The notes under the pieces are model-generated. The model saw nothing but the letters and a program-made list of their open reading frames with translations, made no database searches and was not told the origin of the DNA. A stretch of DNA of 61,184 nucleotides from Spirochaetes bacterium ADurb.BinA120 (GTDB taxonomy: Bacteria > Spirochaetota > UBA4802 > UBA5368). Below are positions 53,931 through 61,175 of the stretch, in pieces. The first letter of the stretch is position 1, and each line of letters begins with the position of its first letter. Location of the stretch: contig MVZN01000013.1 of assembly GCA_002069125.1 (NCBI GenBank), positions 1 through 61,184 on the forward strand, given 5' to 3'. A program made the position numbers and the translations under genes.

Positions 53931-54479
53931 ATGACCCATGCCGCACACGTCCTGACGTTATATTCCCTGCTGTTTCTATTTCTTTACAGCGGACCTGCCG
54001 GCGGGGCGTCGGTATTTTCGCCCTCCTTCGCCTCCTGGGGAATCGCCAGGGAGGCCGTCCTCGGCCGGATGATACCGTCCGGAACAACGGTATCGGAGCT
54101 GTCACCGCGGGCCAATCCCCGCTACGAGAATAAGATACTGAGCTACCTCACTTCCATAAATGGCGAGCTTGCCGACCGCATAACGATCGTACAGGCCTCC
54201 TCGTCCCCCAGGAGGGACTATCTGTTCATACGGAACCGGCTCATGGCGGTGATGGAGCTTTACGGCCCCGTAAAAAGCGCCGCCTTCGCCGAAACCCTCC
54301 GCTCCGTAACGAACGTGTACGGCAGCCCTCACGTCCAGCACGAGGGCACCACGACCACCTATTCGTTCTCCGGCGAAAAGACCTTGGTGCTGGTGCAGCT
54401 TTCCAGGGTCGGGGAGCATTACGACTGCACGGTGCACTACTACGCCCGCTCCCTTTTCAAGATATTGTTGACCGAATGA
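53931..54479 (+). CDS. Exported protein, unknown
   Basis: Protein of 182 residues with a hydrophobic N-terminus (VLTLYSLLFLFLYSGPAGG) serving as signal peptide or anchor, then an alpha/beta domain of about 140 residues. Not recognised. GGAGA lies four bases before the ATG; a TTG six codons earlier is less likely. It precedes rpsT by 86 bases, with its own promoter between. Confidence 0.6.
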   Translation: MTHAAHVLTLYSLLFLFLYSGPAGGASVFSPSFASWGIAREAVLGRMIPSGTTVSELSPRANPRYENKILSYLTSINGELADRITIVQASSSPRRDYLFIRNRLMAVMELYGPVKSAAFAETLRSVTNVYGSPHVQHEGTTTTYSFSGEKTLVLVQLSRVGEHYDCTVHYYARSLFKILLTE

Positions 54480-54492
54480 CGGATTTTTATTC

Positions 54493-54521
54493 TTGACACA
54501 AAAAGGCCCGCGCGACATAGT
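54493..54521 (+). promoter_or_regulatory. Sigma-70 promoter of rpsT
   Basis: TTGACA (54493-54498) and CATAGT (54516-54521), spaced by exactly 17; transcription would start near 54528, 38 bases before the rpsT start. Confidence 0.6.
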
Positions 54522-54565
54522 TGCGCTTCGATTTTCGAATTAAGTCTAATCGTAAAGGTGGCACA

Positions 54566-54850
54566 GTGGCGAACATCAAATCCGCGAAAAAACGCATGAA
54601 GACCAACGAAAAGCGCCGTCGGACGAACACGCAGGCGAAGTCTGCGGTAAGGACCGAGGCCAAAAAGGTGCAAAAGTCCCTCGATTCCAAGGAGGCCAAG
54701 GACCCTGCTGTCCTCTCGTCGGTTTTCGCCGGTTTCGTAAAAAAAATTGACAAGGCCGCGGCGAAGGGGGTCTTTCACTGGAAGACCGCCGCGCGCAGAA
54801 AATCACGCCTTGCCAGGAAGGTCAACGCGGCGGCGGGCCCCCAGGCCTGA
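54566..54850 (+). CDS. rpsT: Ribosomal protein S20
   Basis: Small-subunit protein of 94 residues, very basic: ANIKSAKKRMKTNEKRR at the start and KGVFHWKTAARRKSRLARKVN near the end are diagnostic. Start is GTG at 54566 with AAAGG eight or so bases upstream; non-ATG starts are common for rpsT. It is followed by the HU gene 15 bases later. Confidence 0.95.
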   Translation: MANIKSAKKRMKTNEKRRRTNTQAKSAVRTEAKKVQKSLDSKEAKDPAVLSSVFAGFVKKIDKAAAKGVFHWKTAARRKSRLARKVNAAAGPQA

Positions 54851-54865
54851 CGACCGGGGTCCGGC

Positions 54866-55135
54866 TTGACCAAACACGAGATCATCGACCAGCTCACCCT
54901 CCGGAGCGGCCTGAAGCGCCGGGAGGTGGGGTACATAGTGGACAATTTTCTCGAGCTGATTCTTAAAAATCTTGACACGGAAAGCAGAATAGACATAAGG
55001 GGGTTCGGCACGTTCACCAGGGTGCTGCGCAAGGAGCGAAGGGTATACTCCCCCATTGCGGGAAGAAGCCTCGACGTTCCGGCCCGCTCCGTGCTGTCGT
55101 TTAAACCCAGCAAGTCGACCGAAAAGGAAGTATAG
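54866..55135 (+). CDS. HU/IHF-family DNA-binding protein
   Basis: DNA-bending protein of 89 residues. The beta-arm region RIDIRGFGTFTRVLRKERRVYSPIAGRSLDVPARSVLSFKPS is the HU/IHF hallmark; the usual RNP at the arm tip is replaced by SPIAG. The start is a TTG at 54866. HU or IHF-alpha cannot be separated. Nucleoid structuring and integrase assistance are plausible roles. Confidence 0.9.
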   Translation: MTKHEIIDQLTLRSGLKRREVGYIVDNFLELILKNLDTESRIDIRGFGTFTRVLRKERRVYSPIAGRSLDVPARSVLSFKPSKSTEKEV

Positions 55136-55138
55136 CAA

Positions 55139-55211
55139 GGGCGCTTAGCTCAGCCGGGAGAGCATCTGCCTTACAAGCAGAGGGTCGCAGGTTCGATCCC
55201 TGCAGCGCCCA
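55139..55211 (+). tRNA. tRNA-Val (UAC)
   Basis: A 73-base cloverleaf: acceptor GGGCGCT/AGCGCCC plus discriminator A; anticodon stem TCTGC/GCAGA around CTTACAA, giving anticodon TAC; T arm GCAGG/CCTGC with TTCGATC. CCA is not encoded. An integrase gene starts 111 bases downstream, so its 3' end is the probable attachment site. Confidence 0.95.
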
Positions 55212-55321
55212 AAGACGAAAGGCCTGGAAAGTTCAGGCATTTCAGAAAAGTCTAAAATAGATAGGGGCACCAAAAAAAGGCATGTAGCATCCGTTTGTAG
55301 CACCGGCGTCAAGGGGCACAA

Positions 55322-56503
55322 ATGAAGAAGCGAACAAAGGGATTTAATCTTTACCGTCGTGGCGACACCTGGTACTGCCGTGTATGGGATCAGGACGGTG
55401 GACGGTACACGTCGGCAAAATCCACCGGGGAGCAGGACCGCGACAGAGCATCAATGCGGGCCGCCGAAATGATCCGGAACGGCGAGTTTCGGCTCCATGA
55501 AGAGGATCCCCTATTCCACCAGCTTTATATTGAGTACTGGACGAACCGCAACGACCTTTCCCCGAAATACAAACGCGACGTTTTCAGGTTTTACGAAAAA
55601 TACCTGCGGGACGCGCCCGAACTACAATGCCGGACTTCCCGCCTCGCCGCCTATCAATTCAACCGACTGATCGACCGCCTCGAGCGGTCCGGCACCACCC
55701 CGCGAATGATGAACCGGGTTTTACAGAACGCGAAAACCTTCATTGCATGGGCGAAGCGCCGCGGGTACATCGCGCAAAACTTCAGCGATGAAATCGACCG
55801 CAAAAAAGAGGGGCTACAAGAACGAGGATTTTTTACACTTCAAGAAGTATTTTCGTTTGCCCGCGTGGAGTTTCCAGATATTCGCGTAAAATGCGCGGTG
55901 CTCCTGGGCTGCCTAGGAGGGTTACGACGCGGCGAAATCATGGCCTTAAGATGGGAGGACGTTGATTTTGAACAGGGTGTTATTCACATCAGGCGAAACT
56001 ATACCGGTGACCGCGACCATGCCGGGAACCCTGTTTTCCGTCAACCGAAGATGGGATCGACCGGGACAATTCCAGTACTCCACATCCCAGAATTGCGGCG
56101 AGTGCTCGCGGACGTGCTCGCTGAAACCCCATTTAAAGAACCGCGGCACCTGGTTTTACAGAACACCTGGGAGCGGCGGCGGTCGAACGCGGCCACATCC
56201 GACGGTGAAACACCCCTTAGTGACAGCACCCTAAAGCGTGGCTTCGCCGAAATCTGTATGGCCATCGGGATTTCACCCGACCAGATTCAAGAGCGGCGGC
56301 TCACGTTTCACAGCACACGACATGCGTTTATAACTCACATGAGCGCACACGCCCGCGCCGGGATCGTCCGGCAATTCTCAAGGCAATCATCCGAAAAGAT
56401 GGTTGAGCACTATCAGCACCGCGACGGCGAGGCGATGCTCGACGCCGTGGACAGCTTTAACCGCGGGCTCGACGTGTACCGGGAGCGGCCGGCCCTTAAC
56501 TGA
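55322..56503 (+). CDS. Tyrosine integrase
   Basis: Site-specific recombinase of 393 residues. N-terminal arm-binding region (about 5-55), core-binding SAM-like domain 60-165, catalytic domain with Arg in LGGLRRGEIMALRWEDVDF, Lys in the beta hairpin, HSTRHAFITHM with His and Arg, and the Tyr in MVEHYQHRD. The role is integration at, and excision from, the tRNA-Val 3' end. AAGGGG precedes the ATG. It is the first gene of the element. Confidence 0.9.
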   Translation: MKKRTKGFNLYRRGDTWYCRVWDQDGGRYTSAKSTGEQDRDRASMRAAEMIRNGEFRLHEEDPLFHQLYIEYWTNRNDLSPKYKRDVFRFYEKYLRDAPELQCRTSRLAAYQFNRLIDRLERSGTTPRMMNRVLQNAKTFIAWAKRRGYIAQNFSDEIDRKKEGLQERGFFTLQEVFSFARVEFPDIRVKCAVLLGCLGGLRRGEIMALRWEDVDFEQGVIHIRRNYTGDRDHAGNPVFRQPKMGSTGTIPVLHIPELRRVLADVLAETPFKEPRHLVLQNTWERRRSNAATSDGETPLSDSTLKRGFAEICMAIGISPDQIQERRLTFHSTRHAFITHMSAHARAGIVRQFSRQSSEKMVEHYQHRDGEAMLDAVDSFNRGLDVYRERPALN

Positions 56504-56545
56504 GCGTACACTCCCGGGGATAGCGCGACGGTGCGAAAAGCGGCG

Positions 56546-56573
56546 ATCCTGGCCGCCGGCCCCGGGATTTTTA
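56546..56573 (+). terminator. Candidate terminator after the integrase
   Basis: An imperfect GC-rich hairpin (ATCC-GGCC with GGCC-GGAT) followed by five T lies 43 bases after the integrase stop. Confidence 0.4.
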
Positions 56574-56605
56574 TAACAGGAACCCGTAAAAGGAGGCGGG
56601 GAAGG

Positions 56606-57388
56606 ATGAAAAGCATACTTGAACAGATGGAAGAAGGGCGACGCCTACGGCGGTTCGAGAGTATAGAATCCGACAGGCGTAAAGAAAACGAAAAAGAGGA
56701 CCTCCGGGACAGGCTGGTATACATAAGGCAGATTATTCAAGGGAAGCCCGAAAAAGAGGCGCGAATAATATTAGAGCGGTTCGTTGAGGTCGAAGAAATA
56801 GTCGATGAGCTTATATATTTTATAGACCACGATACAAGCCTTTATCCGCGAGGATCGGGGCCCAAAATACGGCAAGATTTAATCGAGAAGGGCGGGGCAA
56901 TCCCATTTTTTAAGGCTAATCGCGAATTCCTTGGTTTATTCGTGATAGACGGGCACGGCTGGCTTTTACAGGAAATCGTCAAGCTCTACGATCTACTTTC
57001 GACAGACGCCGCGCCGCCACAAACCGAAACCCGGGAGGAGCGCCGGGCGCTTATCGATAAAAAAGGAGAATCGGCACCGAAGGCGGTTGACCATGCAGAA
57101 CTTTTGAAGAAAAAGGGCGTAGAACCAACCGGAAGCCTCATAAAATGTCTCGAACATTTAAACGAAAATGGATGGATTGAGGCAAACCCTAATTTCCCCG
57201 ACCGAGAAGAAAGCCCTTATCGGATACCGTCAAGCGAGGCGGCGTACAATGTCGCCCGTTACCAGAAAGAGCAAAAGCCCGCAGGGATGAAGGCTTCCGA
57301 ATTTGGGGGCCTCTTCTATTACGACGGAAAGCCCTTCGATATTGAAAGCCGCCGAAGTAATCTCGGCAAAAAGAAAACGAAACCATAA
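56606..57388 (+). CDS. Element protein of unknown function
   Basis: Protein of 260 residues, highly charged and helical in the first 120 residues; around 165-225 a helical segment (DHAELLKKKGVEPTGSLIKCLEHLNENGWI) resembles a winged-helix DNA-binding domain. The ATG at 56606 has AGGAGG nine bases upstream; the frame's earlier GTG has none. Ended by a clear terminator at 57416. Confidence 0.65.
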   Translation: MKSILEQMEEGRRLRRFESIESDRRKENEKEDLRDRLVYIRQIIQGKPEKEARIILERFVEVEEIVDELIYFIDHDTSLYPRGSGPKIRQDLIEKGGAIPFFKANREFLGLFVIDGHGWLLQEIVKLYDLLSTDAAPPQTETREERRALIDKKGESAPKAVDHAELLKKKGVEPTGSLIKCLEHLNENGWIEANPNFPDREESPYRIPSSEAAYNVARYQKEQKPAGMKASEFGGLFYYDGKPFDIESRRSNLGKKKTKP

Positions 57389-57415
57389 ACCGGTAAAGGA
57401 ATACCGCAAAAACAG

Positions 57416-57443
57416 AATCCGCGTAAATTACGCGGATTTTTTT
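57416..57443 (+). terminator. Rho-independent terminator
   Basis: A perfect nine-base-pair stem (AATCCGCGT with ACGCGGATT, loop aaatt) followed by five more T, 27 bases after the preceding stop codon. Confidence 0.85.
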
Positions 57444-57486
57444 ATTTCTACGCGAAAAATATTTGTGCGGGCGCGTAGAATACGCG
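57421..57486 (+). promoter_or_regulatory. Cluster of ACGCG motifs before the excisionase gene
   Basis: ACGCG or its complement occurs five times in 66 bases, including an inverted repeat CTACGCG (57448-57454)/CGCGTAG (57472-57478) around an AT-rich core and a final ACGCGG. Two copies are in the terminator stem; the rest could be operator sites for the HTH protein at 57553. Confidence 0.4.
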
Positions 57487-57552
57487 GACAAAAAGCGTGA
57501 GTCATGCGAAATTATGAGTGTTGTTAATCGCGAATCGTACGGGAGGCGTGAA

Positions 57553-57738
57553 ATGACTAGTCTTACAAATAACGAGCGACCGTGGCTCACGCCGAAAGAG
57601 GTTGCGGCGCTCACTGCGCAATCAGAGCCGACAATCCGGCGACAGTGCTATTCGGGAATTCTACCCTCGCGCAAATTCGGAAGGGCGCTTCGCATACCGC
57701 GCGCAGCGGTTGAACCGAAACGGAGCGGCGAGGCATAA
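57553..57738 (+). CDS. Excisionase-like HTH protein
   Basis: Protein of 61 residues with WLTPKEVAALTAQSEPTIRRQCYSGILPSRKFGRALRIPRAAV, the winged HTH_17/excisionase pattern (helix, helix, arginine-rich wing). It probably directs excision by the integrase or controls early element genes. GGGAGG precedes the ATG. It is the first gene of the replication operon. Confidence 0.82.
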   Translation: MTSLTNNERPWLTPKEVAALTAQSEPTIRRQCYSGILPSRKFGRALRIPRAAVEPKRSGEA

Positions 57739-57748
57739 AAAATGCAAA

Positions 57749-57774
57749 CGCCCCGGCGAGGCAGGCCGGGGCGC
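57749..57774 (+). other. GC-rich hairpin between xis-like gene and next gene
   Basis: CGCCCCGGC and GCCGGGGCG form a nine-base-pair stem with a seven-base loop, without a T run, 12 bases after the HTH gene. It may lower read-through or protect the message. Confidence 0.4.
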
Positions 57775-57795
57775 GAGGATGAAACCGAGGAGACA

Positions 57796-58062
57796 ATGGA
57801 CAAATCAAAATTTAAGACGCTGAGCCGTCCGCGTCAAGTCAAAAACAGAATGCCGGAACAATATTTTGAGTTCTACCGGGGCGGACGTTTTTTCTACGCC
57901 GACCGGCGGGGGAATTTGAATTCAAACCCGGATAAATGGTTGCTCGACGACGGGCACATCAACGAGGTGTTCGTCGGTCGTGAGCTCGCAGAAATAGAGC
58001 ACGAAATTTTGAAATATTTTTACCCGAAAACCGCGGCGGCGCGTTCGAAGGTCCAGCGATGA
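57796..58062 (+). CDS. Small element protein, unknown
   Basis: Protein of 88 residues with a basic start and an aromatic core (YFEFYRGGRFFYADRRG). Not recognised. GAGGAG precedes the ATG. Its TGA overlaps the primase ATG (ATGA), so the two are translated together. Confidence 0.65.
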   Translation: MDKSKFKTLSRPRQVKNRMPEQYFEFYRGGRFFYADRRGNLNSNPDKWLLDDGHINEVFVGRELAEIEHEILKYFYPKTAAARSKVQR

Positions 58063-58808
58063 CCCCGTCTGATCTGATTTTCTCGCGCAGCGGCTACACT
58101 CTCCCGGCTCATCCCGACGGTCGCCCGCGGTGCAAGGACCTCGACGAAAACCGCATCCGATCCCGTGGCCAGCTCGCCGAGGCATACAGGCGCGGCACAC
58201 GTCGTTTCGTATTCCCGCCGACGTCGGCGCGGATGGTGGGTGTTGACCTCGATATGAAATCCGGCAAGGATGGAATCGCCGCTTATCGTGAAATCACCGG
58301 CATCGATCCGCGCGACGGGTTTCACACATCCACGCCGAGCGGCGGTGTGCACGTTTATTTTTTTACCGACGGAACGGATTATGTCTCGTGCGAAATCCGC
58401 CCGGGCGTTGAAATAAAATCGCGCGCATTTATTACCTTACCCGGCAGCCGTTCAGATCGTGGAGTGTACATCCCACACGGAGACCCCGCCGAAATTGGAG
58501 ACATTCCGGCCGCGCTCGCGGCGATCCTTCCGGTCCGGCGTACCGAGCCCGAACCCTTGCCGGCGAGGCCCGCAAATGCGGAGGTGCTCCCGCTCGCTCG
58601 TATTTTCGAGACCGTCGTTTCCCAGGGCACCGCGCCGCTCGCAGGCTCGCGGAATCAATTCATATTCTCGTTCGCTCGTTTCGCACGGCGCAAGGGACAC
58701 AATCTCGAATCCGTCGTGCACTACCTTTCGTCCTTCGCGAGTGCCGATTTTTCCACCCGGGAGATATGGTCCACCGTTCGGAGTGCGTGGCGCGGGGGCT
58801 CGCGATGA
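58059..58808 (+). CDS. Prim-Pol family primase/polymerase
   Basis: Protein of 249 residues with the archaeo-eukaryotic primase (Prim-Pol) domain: metal ligands Asp63/Asp65 in GVDLDMKSG, His98 in TPSGGVHVYFF, and EIKSRAFITLPGS for nucleotide binding. A C-terminal helical PriCT-like segment follows (NQFIFSFARFARRKG). Such domains prime and extend DNA for phages and plasmids. It overlaps the helicase gene (ATGA), so the replication module is split into two coupled proteins. Confidence 0.85.
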   Translation: MTPSDLIFSRSGYTLPAHPDGRPRCKDLDENRIRSRGQLAEAYRRGTRRFVFPPTSARMVGVDLDMKSGKDGIAAYREITGIDPRDGFHTSTPSGGVHVYFFTDGTDYVSCEIRPGVEIKSRAFITLPGSRSDRGVYIPHGDPAEIGDIPAALAAILPVRRTEPEPLPARPANAEVLPLARIFETVVSQGTAPLAGSRNQFIFSFARFARRKGHNLESVVHYLSSFASADFSTREIWSTVRSAWRGGSR

Positions 58809-60241
58809 TAGTTGAAATTAAGCGCGAAGCCGTCCCGACGCTACCTTCTGTTTCACGTGGCACAATTACTATGCCCGCGGACTGGACGTTTCGGCCCTCT
58901 GATCTGTCAAATTCGCAGATATTCGCGGCGCTCGCTCGCGGGCGCATCCTGTATGTGCCGGAACTTAAAAGCTGGATTAAATATGACGGCACTCGGTGGG
59001 TAAAGGATTCTCAGCGCGTGGCGGTCGAAAATATCTGTATCGAGGCAATACAGGCTGTTTATGCACTGAGCGCTGCCGCTGAAAATGAGCAGGCCCGCAA
59101 AACCTATGCCGCATGGGCCCTCCGTTCTGAGGACGAAAGCCGGCGGCGCGCGATGGTGGCCGGGGCCGAACGTGTGCAAGCGCTCATCAAGCCCCTTTCT
59201 CATTTTGACCGCGACATATATTTATACAATTGCGAAAACGGAACACTCAATCTTAAAACCGGCGATCTCCAACCGCATCGAGAGGACGATTATCTCATGC
59301 ACATCGGCGGGACTTATTACGATCCAAATGCAGAGTGTCCATTATGGATGGATACAATACAAAAGGCGTTCCGGGGCGATGCAGAAACCATCGAATTCTA
59401 TCAGCGATTTTCCGGGTACACCCTGACCGGGCATGTTATGGAAAAAGTAATTGCTTTTCTTTATGGGGCCCGGGGGGACAACGGAAAATCAACCATCACG
59501 AACGCCGAAGGTGAAATTCTCGGTGACTATCACATGAAAATGTCGGCCTCAACGCTTCTTGCAGGCAGCCGTCGCGATCCCGGGGGGCCGAGCGAAGACC
59601 TTGCACGCATCGCAGGCAAGCGGCGCATCACAGCCTCCGAGCTGCCGGAGGGCGCGCGATGGAATGATTCACTATTAAAAGACCTTTCCGGCGGCGATAG
59701 TATCAACGCGCGACACCTTCACGCCGAGTCGTTCGACTTCATCCCACAAGCGAAGCTCGTTATTTTCGGGAATCACAAGCCCGCCGTACGTGGCGGAGAT
59801 AATGCAGTTCGGAATCGAATACGAATGATTCCGTTCAACCACGTATTCAAGCCGAAAGATCGAGATATGCCAGAAAAGCTCCGCGCAGAGTATCCCGGAA
59901 TCCTTCGATGGATGGTTGAAGGCTGTATGAAATGGCAGTCCGCCGACAGCCTGGGAGAGCCCGGCACGGTCACAAGAGAAACGGACGCTTATTTTCTCGA
60001 AAACAACCCCTTGAAACAATTCATGGATGACCGGTTCGAGCTCTCTGAAAACGAGAAGGTGCCCTTCAAAAATGTGTACGAGGATTTTCGCGAATTCACC
60101 GGATCGACGAAGCTGTCAAAGGTCAAATTTTCGATGATAATGCAGGATCAATACCCCGTCCACGTCGCAGCGGGACACGGAAATGAGCGCTTTATTTATG
60201 GACTTCGGCCAAAAAATGACGCGCGGCGGGATTTATTATGA
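58805..60241 (+). CDS. D5/P4-type superfamily 3 replicative helicase
   Basis: Protein of 478 residues: an N-terminal D5_N-like domain (about 25-190), then an SF3 helicase with Walker A GARGDNGKST (Lys228), Walker B-like ITASELPEG, motif C in LVIFGNHKP, and an arginine-finger region RNRIRMIPF. It unwinds the element's origin and works with the Prim-Pol. The ATG at 58805 overlaps the primase stop. The large inverted repeat begins six bases after its stop. Confidence 0.88.
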   Translation: MIVEIKREAVPTLPSVSRGTITMPADWTFRPSDLSNSQIFAALARGRILYVPELKSWIKYDGTRWVKDSQRVAVENICIEAIQAVYALSAAAENEQARKTYAAWALRSEDESRRRAMVAGAERVQALIKPLSHFDRDIYLYNCENGTLNLKTGDLQPHREDDYLMHIGGTYYDPNAECPLWMDTIQKAFRGDAETIEFYQRFSGYTLTGHVMEKVIAFLYGARGDNGKSTITNAEGEILGDYHMKMSASTLLAGSRRDPGGPSEDLARIAGKRRITASELPEGARWNDSLLKDLSGGDSINARHLHAESFDFIPQAKLVIFGNHKPAVRGGDNAVRNRIRMIPFNHVFKPKDRDMPEKLRAEYPGILRWMVEGCMKWQSADSLGEPGTVTRETDAYFLENNPLKQFMDDRFELSENEKVPFKNVYEDFREFTGSTKLSKVKFSMIMQDQYPVHVAAGHGNERFIYGLRPKNDARRDLL

Positions 60242-60246
60242 AGAGC

Positions 60247-60356
60247 CGGGTTAACGGGTTAACCATGTTAACTGAAAATACCTGTTTTTTTAACTCACAG
60301 CTCTCGTGAAGAAAAACCAGGGGTTTCAGTTAACCACGTTAACCCGTTAACCCGGA
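60247..60356. repeat. Large inverted repeat of three plus three GTTAAC units
   Basis: Arms 60247-60278 and 60325-60356 match at 29 of 32 positions (18 identical pairs, three mismatches, 11 identical pairs). Each arm holds three GTTAAC (251-256, 259-264, 268-273 and 330-335, 339-344, 347-352, offsets from 60000), spaced eight to nine bases. Pairing extends inward through CCTG/CAGG and T5/A5, so nearly the whole 110 bases can fold as one hairpin. It fills the gap between the helicase stop and the next gene's ribosome site. Confidence 0.9.
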
Positions 60357-60372
60357 AAAAGGAGGATAGGAC

Positions 60373-60747
60373 ATGGAAAAGTACATAATTATCACAACAC
60401 CCGATCCAGAGTACCGTAAATCGAACCGGTGGTTCGACCAGTGCGAACGAGAACACCGCCCATTCGTAAAAATCGTCAAGAAAACGCGATACTATGAGCT
60501 CCACTGGGATTATATCAGCCTGTGCGCGAAGGGCCGATTTGAGATGACAAAGGAAGGGCTCGAACAGTCTCACGCCTTCATGTGCAGGCATTGGCCACTC
60601 AAAAGGCCCTTTTGGTATTACGGACCGGTGGGATCGATCCCCAAACTTACCCTTGAACAAGCTCGAAAAGCGGCGGTCGAGATATACGACCTTCTCGCCT
60701 CGCAGCCCGTCTTCACATATCCCGGAGGGGGCGACAATGGACGCTAG
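60373..60747 (+). CDS. Element protein of unknown function
   Basis: Protein of 124 residues, aromatic and charged (MEKYIIITTPDPEYRKSNRWFD), with no recognised motif. A strong AAGGAGG site precedes the ATG, right after the inverted repeat. It overlaps the next small gene by 11 bases. Confidence 0.7.
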   Translation: MEKYIIITTPDPEYRKSNRWFDQCEREHRPFVKIVKKTRYYELHWDYISLCAKGRFEMTKEGLEQSHAFMCRHWPLKRPFWYYGPVGSIPKLTLEQARKAAVEIYDLLASQPVFTYPGGGDNGR

Positions 60748-60838
60748 AAAAGAATACGTTCTCTTGTGGCTCCGAATGGCGGACCTTTACGCACGGATGC
60801 GGCGGATGCGGAGGAATTACTGTGAAAGTGGTGCATAA
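60737..60838 (+). CDS. Small basic protein of 33 residues
   Basis: MDARKEYVLLWLRMADLYARMRRMRRNYCESGA: a short helical, Arg-rich peptide. GGAGG lies six to ten bases before the ATG, inside the previous gene's end. Its last codons and TAA form the first copy of the GGTGCATAA repeat. Not recognised; too short for a firm call. Confidence 0.5.
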   Translation: MDARKEYVLLWLRMADLYARMRRMRRNYCESGA

Positions 60839-60975
60839 GGTGCATAAGGTGCATAACTCACCCCTACGGGGAATTTTCACGAATGGGGGTATAAACCTTA
60901 TATATAGCAATATGTATAGAAAAGCAAAAAATACAGGGAGGGTCAACTGTGCACTTTATACACCTTATGCACCAC
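60828..60975. repeat. Inverted iteron cassette of GGTGCATAA units
   Basis: Three perfect tandem copies of GGTGCATAA (60830-60838, 60839-60847, 60848-60856) face inverted copies at 60965-60973 (perfect), 60956-60964 (one change) and 60947-60955 (6 of 9). The arms enclose about 90 bases: a CCCC/GGGG hairpin near 60861-60871 and an AT-rich core with TATATATA near 60900. The layout is that of the first cassette with a different motif. Confidence 0.85.
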
Positions 60976-60996
60976 TCAAAGCAATGGAGGCATGAT

Positions 60997-61068
60997 ATGA
61001 TTTTTACGGAATCGATTCTCGCGCTGTTCGCGCTCATTATCTTGGTTGCCGGGGGCCGGGGATGGTAA
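60997..61068 (+). CDS. Single-pass membrane microprotein of 23 residues
   Basis: Frame beginning MIFTESILALFALIILVAGG and ending RGW; almost all of it is one hydrophobic helix, so a membrane peptide. GGAGG lies six bases before the ATG. It directly follows the GGTGCATAA cassette and overlaps the next frame by seven bases. Unknown; it could be a holin-like or regulatory peptide. Confidence 0.5.
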   Translation: MIFTESILALFALIILVAGGRGW

Positions 61069-61175
61069 GGGGGGCATCAAGGTACTGGGACGCGATCGAG
61101 CGCTTCGACGCGCATCAAACCGCGACCTCCCTTTTTCTCACGTGCGACAAGTTTTATAAAATACTAAAATGGTAA
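61062..61175 (+). CDS. Small unknown protein of 37 residues
   Basis: Frame begins MVRGASRYWDAIERFD and ends FYKILKW. It overlaps the microprotein. A GGGG stretch is directly upstream. Its stop codon lies inside the ATGGTAAT tandem repeat, as seen for the gene before the GGTGCATAA cassette. Not recognised. Confidence 0.45.
   Translation: MVRGASRYWDAIERFDAHQTATSLFLTCDKFYKILKW

Noticed and set aside
60828-60975. CRISPR array
   Set aside because: Repeats of nine bases are directly adjacent without spacers, and the second half is inverted; not a CRISPR pattern.
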